Assembly: GCA_026419785.1 (NCBI GenBank)
Contig: JAODTK010003366.1
Coordinates: 1-64,000 of the forward strand
DNA from: Sclerodactyla briareus
Lineage: Eukaryota; Echinodermata; Holothuroidea; Dendrochirotida; Sclerodactylidae
Direction: 5' to 3'
Length of the DNA: 64,000 nucleotides
The position numbers and the translations under genes were made by a program. This document shows positions 1 to 64,000 of the stretch, piece by piece. The stretch's first letter is position 1. Each line of letters starts with the position of its first letter. The notes below the pieces were generated by a model. The model saw only the letters and a list, made by a program, of their open reading frames with translations. It ran no database searches and was not told the DNA's origin.

Positions 1-1194
1 GTGGGCTTTACCGTTTCGTGTGCATTTTTCACGTTTTGCCCTATATCTCGTAAACGGTAAGCCTAGGGGGTCCAAAGTTGCTACTTTGATTTTTAGAGTA
101 CGGCCGCAGGGGGTCATTGTTGACAGGACGCTTTTTTACATTGTTGGACGCACTACAAACAACAATAGCCCCTCTCCCTTGCGTCCAGGTCTCCTCCCTG
201 CTCGGACGCACCAATTTTAGCGTAGATTTTTTTTTACAGGAAGTTTGACTGCAATGGTTTTCCAACCTACCCTGTAGTGCAAATAAAAGTGTCATAACAC
301 AACCACAACAACGTTGCACCGGACTAGGACACGTGCTAACTTACGTGCTTAATGCTAGGCTTTATTGAGTTGCTGGACTGTTTAGTTTGCAACCGTATAT
401 TAGGCTAGATTAATTCTCTTACTTTGCTAACTTTGACGAGGGGAATGGTATCAATTTCTCTATTTTGTTGATGGTCACAGCACCGATCTCAAACTAATAA
501 TAGCTGGAAGTCTTGGCAAATTCTGGTCACAACTGTTTTCGGGGACTGGTAGGCTATGTTACCATGATCTTCTGTGTACGGAAGAATAACACGAGACTAA
601 CATTGGTCTCTTCAGCCCAGCTATCGACTGGTTGAGGGCATGGCTACTTTGTCATTAGAGTTTTTACAGCTACTACTTCCACCACTGTACCTGCAAGTGC
701 CAAATGTGCAAGGGATTTTAAGGCTATTTTAACACGCAACTCAAAATGGCTTAATATGGGATGTCTGTGAGCAGAGGCCTAGGGCAGTATCACAGGCCTT
801 GGGGCTTACTTGATTATCAGGGGGGTTGCCCAGCTAGCTCACTCATTTTGTGTTGTTCCTCTGAGCGTAGCCAGCGTACGGTAGCTATAACATTAACATG
901 AGGCCTCGGACAAGGATTGGGGAATAACTAAGCTAACGTAGAGATCATAATGACTGCTAATCTGTAAGAAGCTTCCCTCTGACTCTTCCTAAACAGAACA
1001 ACATGAGATACAGGCAAGTACAGTTGGAACCTAACTGTAGTCTACAAGTGCTCAATATAATTCCATGTAACACTCACAGCTGTTTGTGACAGAGACTTGT
1101 TTCAAATTAGAGTTGCTGGTGCCGTATGTTGTGGGGTCTATTCCTGCAGGTTACTGCTGTGCTAATCTTGGAATCCTCTTAAAATATTCCGTGG
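1..1194. other. Unassigned non-coding sequence
   Basis: I see no gene, splice-site pair or known motif here. Short open frames occur near the left edge on both strands (20-220 plus, 41-319 minus), but they overlap each other and contain no recognisable domain. Base composition is ordinary and lacks the GC richness of the retroelement that follows. It may be unannotated repeat or flank of the element at 1195. Confidence 0.4.
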
Positions 1195-1918
1195 ATGATG
1201 GTTGGACTTAGGATGGCTGATGCACTCTGCTTAAATTTCGTTGGGATTGGGATACGTGCTAATCTTGATTGTGGGTAAGCTTACTGGGTTAAAATATATA
1301 GGCCTAGGCTAGTAATTGACAAGCACACCAGTTCCCTGGCTGCAAATATTGCATTAATAATCCCGACTCTGATGATTGGACCCTTGAAACTAGATCTGGA
1401 CTCTAGATCCAGAGATGTGGCTTTTTTAAGGGTCTGAAAGCCTTCTCGGACCCACTAAATTTTTTGGGCCTTGGGGGCGGCTACCCCTGGTGGTGGCGAA
1501 CATGGGACCACGTATTCAGGGAGTAAACGGTTCCGCCTTCCCCGTCCAACTTTTTGCCTAACGTCGGATGCCTCGCTGGAGGGCTGGGGGGCTCACCCCC
1601 CGGAGTCTCGTTGGCTCACGTGTGGATCATAGTTACTGGGGACCCCCATAAGGTGGCTCGAGTGTGCTGCCGTGTTCCGTTCTTGAACTACTGCAACCGA
1701 GATTGGCGGGCCGCCTCGTACCGGTCCGTTGCGGCAGTACCCCACCTCCAACCCGCGGCAGTGTCATACCTAACGGCAAGGGCGGGACCGTTCGCGGAGG
1801 CTCGGGTCCGTGACCTGGGACCTGCTCCAGTGGTGGCCGCGCGCACGGGGTGCGTTTTCATGCGGTTCACCTTCCGGGTTGAGAGAACTCTTCATCATGG
1901 ACGCGCTCTCGCGCTCAT
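1195..1918 (+). repeat. Tandem copy A of the RNase H-containing unit (~725 bp)
   Basis: This unit aligns along its length with 1919-2666. Shared landmarks include the segment after ATGATGGTTG, the phrase CAGTTCCCTGGCTGCAAATA, and the GC-rich second half. At 1561-1596 it encodes SDASLEGWGAH preceded by Thr in one frame. This matches the first catalytic-Asp motif (D-A-S-x-x-G-W-G-A) of RNase H domains in DIRS and Ty3 elements. Downstream there are weak remains of the helix that normally follows, in shifted frames. It is more degraded than copy B. Confidence 0.7.
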
Positions 1919-2666
1919 TATGATGGTTGACTTAGGATTGCTGATGCACTCTGCTTAATTCGTTGGGATTGGTATACGTCTCGCTGATTGTGGGCAGAGG
2001 CTTACTGGTTAAAATAATATAGGCCAAGGCTAGTAAATGACAAGCAACATCAGTTCCCTGGCTGCAAATAATGTGTTATTAACTCCGACTCTTGATGATT
2101 GGACCCCTTGAAACGAGCTGGACCTCTAATTCCGAGATGTGGATTTTTAAGGGGTTTGAAAACCTATGCTCGGACCCACTAAATGTTGGGCTTGGCACTA
2201 AACTCCACCCTGGTGGTGCTGAACGGGACAAGCACAGAACGTATTCAGTGATTACGTTTCCCGCCTCCCCGTCCAACTTTTTTTTTTGCTCACGTCGGAT
2301 GCCTCGCTGGAGGGCCTGGGGGGCTCACGCCCCCGGAGTCGCGGTGGCTCCACGTGTGGGACTCAGAGTTACGGGGGACCCACATAAAGGTGCTCGAGTT
2401 GCTGCCGGTGTTCCGTGCGTTTTGAAACTACTGCAACCTAGAGTGGGGGGCCGCCTCGTACTAGTCCGTTGCGACAGTACCCCACCACGCCCCAGCGGCA
2501 GTGTCAAACATAAACCGGCAGGCGTGAACGCGTTCGCGTAGCTCTGGTCCGTGACCTTGGACCTGATTCCATTGGTGGCCGCGCGCACCGGAGTGCGCCT
2601 TCAGGCGTTCCACCTTCCGGTTTCCGAGAACTTCATTCAATCGTTGGAACGCGCTCTCGCGCCATC
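1919..2666 (+). repeat. Tandem copy B of the RNase H-containing unit (~745 bp)
   Basis: This is a second head-to-tail copy of the preceding unit. The catalytic-Asp motif starts at about 2292 and is followed by a 1-nt insertion relative to copy A. In other frames one reads WDSELRGTHIKVLELLPVF-like residues (about 2356-2415) and a late segment with LQAFHLP (about 2600-2625). Both are typical of the RNase H domain that follows reverse transcriptase in DIRS/Ty3 elements. The recombinase segment continues directly after this copy, so B is probably the ancestral position and A a duplicate. Confidence 0.7.
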
Positions 2667-2749
2667 ACTCAGGCTCCGACGGAGTGTTCTCTTCCAGTGG
2701 TAGTTTTGCAAGCGTGTTCTAGCCGTTCATCATATCCGGAGGTGACCCT

Positions 2750-3645
2750 TTTTGCACAATCGCCTCTCAGGTGGTTGTGCGGATCGCCAGTTTCTTCTTC
2801 TCGCCACTGTCGTGGAGGTGGCCGATTTCCTTCCTCTCTACTTTGTCCGTTTAGGCGGCAAGTGAACACGATCCTTGGTTACCGTTCCGCTGTTGCGGCT
2901 ATACATCGTGGATTCGGGATGGATCAACTGTGTCTTCTGCGAAGCCACTTGACTTCCTCCTTCGTTGCATGTTCTTGGATCGTCCTAGAGTTCGCACTCT
3001 AGTTCCCCCCCTTCCCGCCCTGGGCATGGTGGACGCCTGCCATACTAGCGCATTCCTCCCTTCTAACCGTAGCGACTGTGCTCTCTCTCCCGCAGTTGTC
3101 AGTGTAGACAGCTTTCCTTCTTGCGGCGGCATCGCTGCGTGCCGTAGTGGCCTTGCCAATGCTTTTGTCCTCACCCTCTCCAGCCCCATATGCGTTTTGA
3201 GCCTCACGGGGTCCGCCTGGTTCCCCGTACCCGACGTTTCCACTATAACGCATCGTCAATTTCTCCCTTCTCCCGGCCTCCAATTTTCATCGCTGCTATT
3301 GGGGAGTTCTCGGGATTGGAGGGGGATGAGGTGTGGTGTCGGGTTCGGGCCCTTCGGGTTACCTGGTTCGGACCCGTCCCCTCCGTAGTCCGCGGTTAAG
3401 TCTCTGTTTTTTTTATCGCAACGGCGACCTCATACACCGCGCCTCCAAGGAAAGATCTCTCGCTGGATCGTCATCGCGATCCTTCGGGTGGACCCGGGGG
3501 ATTGTCCCGTCTCGACCGCGAGCCTCACGATGTCGGGGGGTCGCCTTCCTTACTCGCGCTCTATAAAGGTGTGTCTTTGGAGATCTCCAGGCTGAGGGAT
3601 GAATCTCAGAATACCTTTATATCGCTCATACCTTCGGGACCCCGT
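2750..3645 (+). pseudogene. Tyrosine recombinase of the DIRS-order element, frameshifted
   Basis: Around 2870-2920 the plus strand reads TILGYRSAVAAIHRGF, typical of the N-terminal region of retrotransposon tyrosine recombinases. Downstream segments in different frames resemble the catalytic domain: an RxxxTLVPP-like region (2975-3010), an E-x-W-C-x-V-R-A-L stretch (3327-3360), an Arg-Ala-His-like box (3520-3535), and a Tyr-Leu-Arg-Asp codon run at 3629-3640 that would place the catalytic tyrosine at 3629-3631. At least three frame changes separate these parts. A functional product would recombine circular cDNA into the host genome. I infer a defective copy or one damaged by sequencing errors. 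Confidence 0.68.
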
Positions 3646-3659
3646 GCGGAGTGAATCCC

Positions 3660-4400
3660 GCATGGATACCGCTTACCTCCTGCGCGGGGGTCGCGGTTCA
3701 GGTTCCGCGTCTGGCGGTGGCCCCCGCGCCGGGGGGACACTGGCCTCCAGGTAAGCGTCGGCTTTGCGCCCCACCCCCTTCGTTCCCCTCCGTTCCCGTC
3801 CGTTCCACCGCGGCGGCCCTCGCTCGTTGAGCGTGTTTTGTAGGGCTGGTGGCTGGCCGGGGACATCTGCCCTGTGACGGGATGGTGCCCTTCAATGTCT
3901 TGAGTCTGGTTTGACTACGGAGGCGACACTCATACGTCGTTCTTAACGGTGAGTGGTCTCATTCTAAGTTGGCTTATTCGCTCCCCGCTTCCCACCTCCT
4001 TGCGGTGGGAAGTCGCAATTTGTAGTAAGTCTCAGACGTAAGTGCCGGAATAAGTTAACCCCCTTCGTTAAGGGGGGCTACTTAAGAGTGGCAACTTACC
4101 TTCTTGACACCCGCCCCCTCCCCACTTAGCCGGGGACCTGGTTCTAGTTGAATGATAGTACAGCGCCGATGCCGCACCAGCTAGTTAGCGGCTGCGTTCG
4201 GTACGGCGCTGTGCTATAACTCTTTTTAGTGTATAGGGTGTGTTGAAGCGCCCGTTTGGCCGAAAGGCAATTTTTGTAGTAGGTCCAGAAGGTAGTTGCC
4301 CCTCATAAGTAGCCGCCGCCTTAACGAAGGGGGTTAAATCTACAACGGTATCTATCTATCACGGCATGTCACAGGGCGACTAGGAGAGTTAGCTAAGACC
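3660..4400. repeat. Hairpin-rich 3' tail of the retroelement
   Basis: This is non-coding sequence after the recombinase. It contains a 19-bp inverted repeat (TTAACCCCCTTCGTTAAGG near 4055 against its complement near 4319-4337). Inside that is a second hairpin with a 9-bp perfect outer stem (ACAGCGCCG near 4161 with CGGCGCTGT near 4203). DIRS-type elements end in inverted terminal repeats plus an internal complementary region, and this structured tail fits that plan. Assignment of a specific terminal repeat is not possible because the left end is missing. Confidence 0.5.
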
Positions 4401-7400
4401 CTGGGCAACCCAGAGACCATAATGTGACAGCCTGACCACTGTGGTGGCAAAACAGCCCAGCCCGCCTGTCCATGAGGCAAGTCGCCCAGAGAGAATGCGC
4501 CCTTCCTTGCTAATGAATAGCTGTGTCTGGCAGATCTATGCCCGCTGTTTTACCTACCGAGCAACAACGCTTGGGAGTAAAAACAAGATTTTCCTTGGTG
4601 GTTGACAATCTTGCGACTCTGGTCCGAAGATTCCATGACCCCCTTAGAACTGCAGTCCACTAGCGCCAGTGGGTTGGGATTGTATTTGCAATCGCACTTT
4701 TCCCCAAAAAGTGCGGTGGGGGCTGGAGGCAGTCGCTCTCTCGGGGACCTATTCTGGATAATGGTTGTTGCCTGTAAAATTGCCCAATTGGGACGGGGGC
4801 AGTACTCTGTGTATTTCAGTCACTATACCTGGCATTAGTGATCACCACTACTACTAATGCCATATGTAGTAGGACATTTATCAGTAGTGGGGACCCAGGT
4901 TTGTTTCCTGACTTGGTTATTTCCAAAGACTCTACCCTTTGAGGCTAGAATTCCATGGATGCGGATGTCGTATGCCATTAACAGGTGCACGGATGGGGGC
5001 AATGATGCTGCATTAAACGGCCAAATTGTCCATGGCATATTTTCTCATAAGATGAAATTCGATTCCGTTTTTCATGGAGGGCTAGAATTTTTCGAGGCCT
5101 TTTTCACATTACTATACATTCCTTACAAAATACAGCCTCGCCGTCAAAGTTGATATTTTCACATTCATACGGCACACCACATCCACATCTGTGGTGCGTC
5201 ACAAATAGGAAGACTGATTCAGGTCCCCTTGAGCCACGACAGACTGTGTTGCAACTATAGCACAGCCAGGGTTAACCAGAATGCTATAATTTGAGGCTAA
5301 AACACATAACCTGCCTGCACTGTTTATGAGTTCAGGCGGCACAATGCTCCGTCACGCATGATTGCTTGTCGCACCCAGAATCTTGCTACCCCAACCGCAT
5401 GCGAGCTTGCGTTGATTGTGCAAGCATTGACCGTATTGTTTTCTATGCATACTGGAAGAACTTATGGAGAAGTGGAATGCTATATGTTTACTTTTGAAGA
5501 ATCTTGAAGAATTGTGGCTAGCTGGAAGTCAAAACGAATAGTAACTATTTGAATTAACTATCGCCGCAATTCCCACCTGCACATGTATAATCAATACCAA
5601 ACAATCTATCTGTGCTTGCAGGATATATCCCAAACCGGTAAACTTCTTCTTCACAACTATTCCTGTTTTTTACTTTTTTTTTTTTAATCAATGATATATA
5701 TGGCTATCACAAAACGATCTGGCCTTGCGGAATCACCAAACTGTACACTTCTTCACACTATTACTTTTTTTTTCTATTAATTTCACACAACCAGAATTTT
5801 TTGAGGCCAGGATGAGATCAGTTCCTTCCGAAGCTTTCTCCTTACCTCGGGGTCACCATAATCCCGGGTTCACTACGATGAGGACCTGGGGCTCTTTCGA
5901 AACCATCCAGGGACGTGACCAGGAGGGTGACGTCAATCCGGAACTGGTCTACTAGCGAGGACACTCTGGAGAGTGACCATGATACGCACCAGGAAAATGC
6001 TAATCCAGGTACCTGGCCTTCCAAGGGGGCCCTCGAGAGAGAAGCACCACGCAGGATTACTGCTGCAGAATTAGGAATCTTCAGATGGTCGTGGATACAA
6101 CGTATTATCAGTGGGTGTGAATATTTTTGAGTAAAAATTTCCTTTTGGGTGAAGGATTATAATTCCTTTCCATAAGCCTAAAATATTCCACATATTTATC
6201 GAACCTACAAAACCTCAAGCATCCGTTATTGCTACTACAAAACCTGATTGGCTAATCCCAATCACGTATCCGGCCGTTTATTTTTGCAATAACAGTCTCC
6301 TAGTCAGATTAACACAACATTCGGATGCTCGTTTTGCTGCGTCTCAAGTAAACGCAATACTTTTCAAACGCAAGAAAGATGCGTGAGCCTCTGGAAGTTT
6401 GTTTACACGGCGCGATCAGGCTTTCAGTATACGCACTTCAGAGGGCATACTGCCTTAATTAACAGAATACAAATAGGCGAAAGTTTTTTTTGTTTTGCAA
6501 GCATTGCTCGTTGCATTCGTGAACGTTCTGTTCACATTGTGAGAACCCCCGGTCGGCATGCTATAGTTTTTGTATTATCCCCGTGGAGAGTACGCACTGC
6601 CCATTTTTTGGCATGGTAAAGCAATGCAATTCTTCGATCGAAAGAACGCAATAGTTACCCTAGCTGTTACTTATTACTGTTAGGGCTACGAAAGATTTAG
6701 ATCGAGAGTTAGGATATCTCTAAATCGTTTGGTACTATTAAGTTGTGAGTAGTAGGAATAGGAAATAAACTACAGCCAGGTCGACTTTAATACTGGTCAT
6801 AACAGTCTCGACTCGGAATACCTAAAATTCATAGTATTGACTGTTTTATCGCCAGTAAGTTAAAGGTCCCAGGTGCAGTATTATTCCTGAATATCGCCCA
6901 TGGAAAAGAAAGGCAGAGTAGAGCCAGAATGCCAAAATTGAGCGTAAGAATAAGGAATGAGCGCAGAGTCAGAGTTAGAGTTCGGACATTGAATCCAAGG
7001 CAATTTCATCAGGTTTATGTCTTCAATCTCAATTTCACTGTTCCTTCATGAGTTCGCCCGTTGCACTTGCAAAAAAAACATGCCAGTGGGGACGCTGATT
7101 AGATTGACCAAGACCACCAAATGCACATTTAGCTTAGGCTAATGGGATAGGGGTGGTCATGTGATTGACATGGCCAGTACTCACTGATTCAATTCCTACA
7201 GCTCAGAGGTTTGGTTCAGTTCAGTCAGTTCATGAGAGGTGACTATAGAAGTACAAATTGCAAGAGGTATCAGAGGATAGTACCAGAATACAGCATAACA
7301 GGACGGGGGAAAGTTGGGGGCCGTGTTTTCTTGGTTTGGGATAGGATTCGCTCAGTAGCGTACAGTAGGCAGAAGCTCTTGGGGTTTCTCTGGGGTTAGA

Positions 7401-7561
7401 GGGGTGGGGGGGGGAATGGGGCCAAGACCTTTTGCCTGCTCGAGGAAGAGGATTGGAAGATGCATGGATAGTCAGGCATGTTGCATACTCATGGTCATTG
7501 GGATGGTTGGTTTTTGGTCTGGATTAACTCCTGGTGGTATTTTCCTGTTCCTTCTTCGCAG
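4401..7561. other. Unassigned region upstream of the first recognised transporter exon
   Basis: No transporter exon of the first transmembrane domain was recognised here, although it is where such exons would lie. The segment 5821-6130 is richer in GC and has overlapping open frames on both strands (plus 5725-5955 and 5915-6130; minus 5842-6024) with no known domain. Poly-T stretches occur near 5671 and 5764. The rest shows only short ORFs and ordinary AT-rich sequence. Confidence 0.4.
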
Positions 7562-61340
<53,779 letters not shown>

Positions 61341-64000
61341 GTATTATGTCAATTAGCCAAGGGTTTGCCCCAATATGATCGAGCATGGTTATCCCGGGAT
61401 TCAGCACGACATGCTTATCAGAGGGCTGGGACTCAGAGAGCTCAGTCAGCAAAGTCCAGACTTCTGAATCATTTGTCTGCAGTGAGGTTGGTTGTGTTAG
61501 ACAAGGCAGATTGATAATCTCCTTGATGGTCTTATGTATCTTATTGTAAGAAAAGTGGTACTTTGTTGAATGACCTGTTTTATTCAGCAAGAAGTGTGTG
61601 CGCTATAGGACAGGAGTAGAGAATCACTAGTAATGCAGGAGTAATGAAGGAGGAAATCTCATTCTTAAGATGTTGGTTCCACATGTCAGGTTACTATTCC
61701 AGGGTGCGTTTTGTCTGCTGTTTTGTGCTTCAAAATACTTCAAACAGGACACATGCACAACACCAGTTGCTTATTCATTATTGGCACTGGTCACCACGTC
61801 GCGCCTTGCAGCGAAATTGGGGCTGGAAAGATTTTACTTTTGCCGTGCTGCAGAGTCCGCTGCACTGGAATCAGTCAACGCAGGAACAGCAGTGCGCAAA
61901 AGTTTGGGCGGTTTGGTTGTGACTGATTATGTGTGATGTACTATTATAGAGTAAGGAATGGATAAACCTACACCACAATCTAGTATTAATGAATTTAAAG
62001 TGGAAACCCTCGCTCTTAATTTCGGGAGATCCAGGCATGTTGCCTTTTTTTTATTATTTCATATACCGTATAATCGGAATGATGTCTCCCACACCCCGTT
62101 CTTAGGGGGACCATCCAATGAAGGTTAGGAAGCTTATTTCACGCCAAGAGTAACAATGAAAATTATTTCTTGAACAGACTGTACACAAATGTATTGTATC
62201 TGGGAAGTTAGCCTAAACACACTGTAGTATAGGGAATGTTGGAAGCCTTACACAAAAATTAAATTTTGCCTGAGAAAATTACACTCAAAAAGTGACCCCC
62301 TCTTGAAAATGGAACGCCCCCCAGGGGCGTTTATTTACAGATTATACGGTACTTGGAGGGAGGTCTATGCAATCACAGAAGGAAAAATGCAAAGGCTTGT
62401 CCATAGTCTCTACACAATGAATCTGCATTTATGCACCTTGGTAATAGGAAGACCAAAATGAGGTATTCACTAATTGAGCAGTTATTGAGCCTTTTCTTTC
62501 GGCAAATTTGAGATAGTCAATGCGGCACTTATCATCATCGGCCACTCTGATCAGATGAAATTCCATCCCGGGCCTTGGCTCCAATTATAATGAACAATAA
62601 AGACCAAAATTCATATTTTGTCATTCCAGTCATATTTACATGTAATCAATCTATCAGTTTGACTTTATCATGAGGTCAGCCATAATAAATGAGACGTGGG
62701 CAATATGCAAGGTAATTTTGCATTAGAGTTCCTTCCCGGAAGAGGAAAGAAAATTTTGCGAGCTGCAACATGGAGGAAAATATTGCATTTCAAAGGGTGA
62801 CTTTCTGATGTTGCCAGGAAATCATTGATATCTTGCCAGGAAACTATTGCCCCTCTCCACAGAAATTTGATTTGTTCACCGCTCGGCTGTTCGTTTCAAC
62901 AAGGATTTACAGCTCACATCGACACAATCGAACAACAGTTTTCAACTCCAATAATCAGACTACACCGGGGCAATTTCGATATAAGTTGATATGAAGGGAT
63001 CACGTTTTGAAGGCTTTGTTCAGACCAGTCCTCTGATAGTTTTAATCAGTCTCATATTTTGTGGTTTATCACCGGTAATCATTGATTTGGTGATTGGTCA
63101 CCTGTCAATATTGAATCAGGGTAGGAGGAAATTAATTTTTGCCTACGGGGGCTTCTTTTCAATTTTTGTCCTCCAAAAAAAAGCCTGTGGAAGAGGGCTT
63201 GGGGCTCTTTTGCCAACACGGGGCTCTGTTTTCAAATTTGAAGATGCATGCGCTCTTGATTTAATTCTTGATGTTACTCACTGTATGTGTGTATTGTTTT
63301 TTTATGTGGTGTTCTTCCCGTTTCCCCCCAATGTGAATAGCTACAACGGACCGAAAATTATGGGAAATAGGCCCACCCTATTCTACTACAATGATGACGG
63401 AGTATGTAACGAACGATAGATAAACGATATTCATACTTGCTCCGATATTTCCATGTTATATATTCTGAGACAGTGGGTACTGCATTACGTACGAAGCGCT
63501 CGCGTGTCAGAAACAATATCACGCTAACCCTAGCCTGCTAAAGCGAAGATAGGAGAAGCCGTCCTAAAAATAGAGGGGGCTATCGTTATTTAGTATATAT
63601 TACCACAGTCGAATATCACGAATATTTTGCCACACAAGACACTGCACGTGTCACGTACATTCCACAGTCATGACGAAATAGCATGCAGTAGCCGACGCGG
63701 GGTTATTCTTGCAAAAGATTTTACTTCGACGCGGGACTGCTACGGAGACGATGCGGTACATTGCCTTGCCGTGTGTGTTTACGATATCGTGAGGGAAAGT
63801 CACATCTTTCATTCAACGAAGACGAAATATACAAAATTTTGCGGAAAATGGTACTGTAGTTTTGCTGACATGGATTGATATTATCGGATATGCGGATTTG
63901 ACACGAATTTTCTCAGACTTTTCAGAGGGATTTCATAATCAATGTGAACAAAGCAATTCAGTCAAATAGGTTCATAATTTAACATTTTTGATGACCATTT
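61341..64000. other. Unassigned sequence after last recognised exon
   Basis: The NBD2 H-loop exon was sought and not found. Open frames at 61644-61936, 62991-63419 and 63627-63878 show no domain. The interval is presumably the next intron of the transporter, or its 3' region if the gene is truncated. Confidence 0.45.

Larger units (their letters stand above)
1195..4400 (+). mobile_element. Degraded tyrosine-recombinase (DIRS-order) retrotransposon, 3' part
   Basis: A GC-rich block, unlike its AT-rich surroundings, carries in order two copies of an RNase H-like segment, a tyrosine-recombinase-like segment, and a non-coding tail with inverted repeats. RNase H followed by a tyrosine recombinase instead of a DDE integrase is the order of DIRS, PAT and Ngaro elements. 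No reverse transcriptase or gag is recognisable upstream, so this is a 5'-truncated copy. No adenine methyltransferase domain is visible between RNase H and recombinase, where DIRS1-type elements normally have one; this suggests a deletion or a PAT/Ngaro-like lineage. All coding segments are frame-disrupted, so the copy is probably inactive or badly sequenced. Exact ends are not determined. Confidence 0.72.

Noticed and set aside
5725-6130. Possible TMD1 exons of the transporter
   Set aside because: The hydrophobic helices and conserved ABCC TMD1 residues are absent.
61644-61936. Three overlapping plus frames, considered as a further transporter exon
   Set aside because: No H-loop or other NBD2 residues; several frames are equally open and splice sites do not fit.
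62991-63419. 142-codon plus frame with hydrophobic segments
   Set aside because: No domain or splice context; composition fits a chance frame in AT-rich DNA.

Overview
This is a stretch of animal genomic DNA: multi-exon genes with GT-AG introns, very large introns and dense interspersed repeats. The repeat types point to a marine invertebrate deuterostome, most likely an echinoderm, with amphioxus or a hemichordate as alternatives. They include a tyrosine-recombinase retrotransposon, TTAA-flanked MITEs, fold-back elements, tRNA-derived SINEs and many octamer/AGGTCA-rich repeats. The taxon is an inference; nothing in the window fixes it. The sequence carries many one-base indels in otherwise conserved coding exons and several long homopolymers (36 C at 11217-11252), as expected of an unpolished long-read assembly.

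The main gene is a plus-strand ABCC-family transporter most similar to ABCC4/MRP4. I recognise 16 exons between 7562 and 61340 (about 2.4 kb coding, roughly 790 residues). They run without a visible gap from the Walker A motif of the first nucleotide-binding domain (NBD1), through the linker and second transmembrane domain (TMD2), to the Walker B/D-loop of NBD2. The first transmembrane domain lies upstream of the window or was not recognisable. The last exons (NBD2 H-loop and C-terminus) are not seen before position 64000. About half the exons are open in one frame; the rest have 1-nt indels although splice sites and residues on both sides are conserved.

Layout: 1-1194 unassigned; 1195-4400 a GC-rich, frameshifted DIRS-order retrotransposon remnant with a tandemly duplicated RNase H module, a tyrosine recombinase and a hairpin-rich tail; 4401-7561 unassigned; 7562-22084 transporter exons 1-9, with a 130-bp minisatellite just upstream of exon 2 and a tandemly triplicated exon start at 18635-19090; 22085-46206 one 24-kb intron holding an antisense, intronless class A GPCR gene (36001-36956), repeat arrays, LINE relics and MITEs; 46207-61340 transporter exons 10-16 among many MITEs; 61341-64000 unassigned.

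The most interesting structures are the exon triplication, TTAA MITEs of one family ending 11 and 17 nt upstream of two transporter exons, the nested antisense GPCR with atypical TM6/TM7 motifs, the duplicated RNase H module, and nested fold-back elements with near-perfect 44-45-bp arms.
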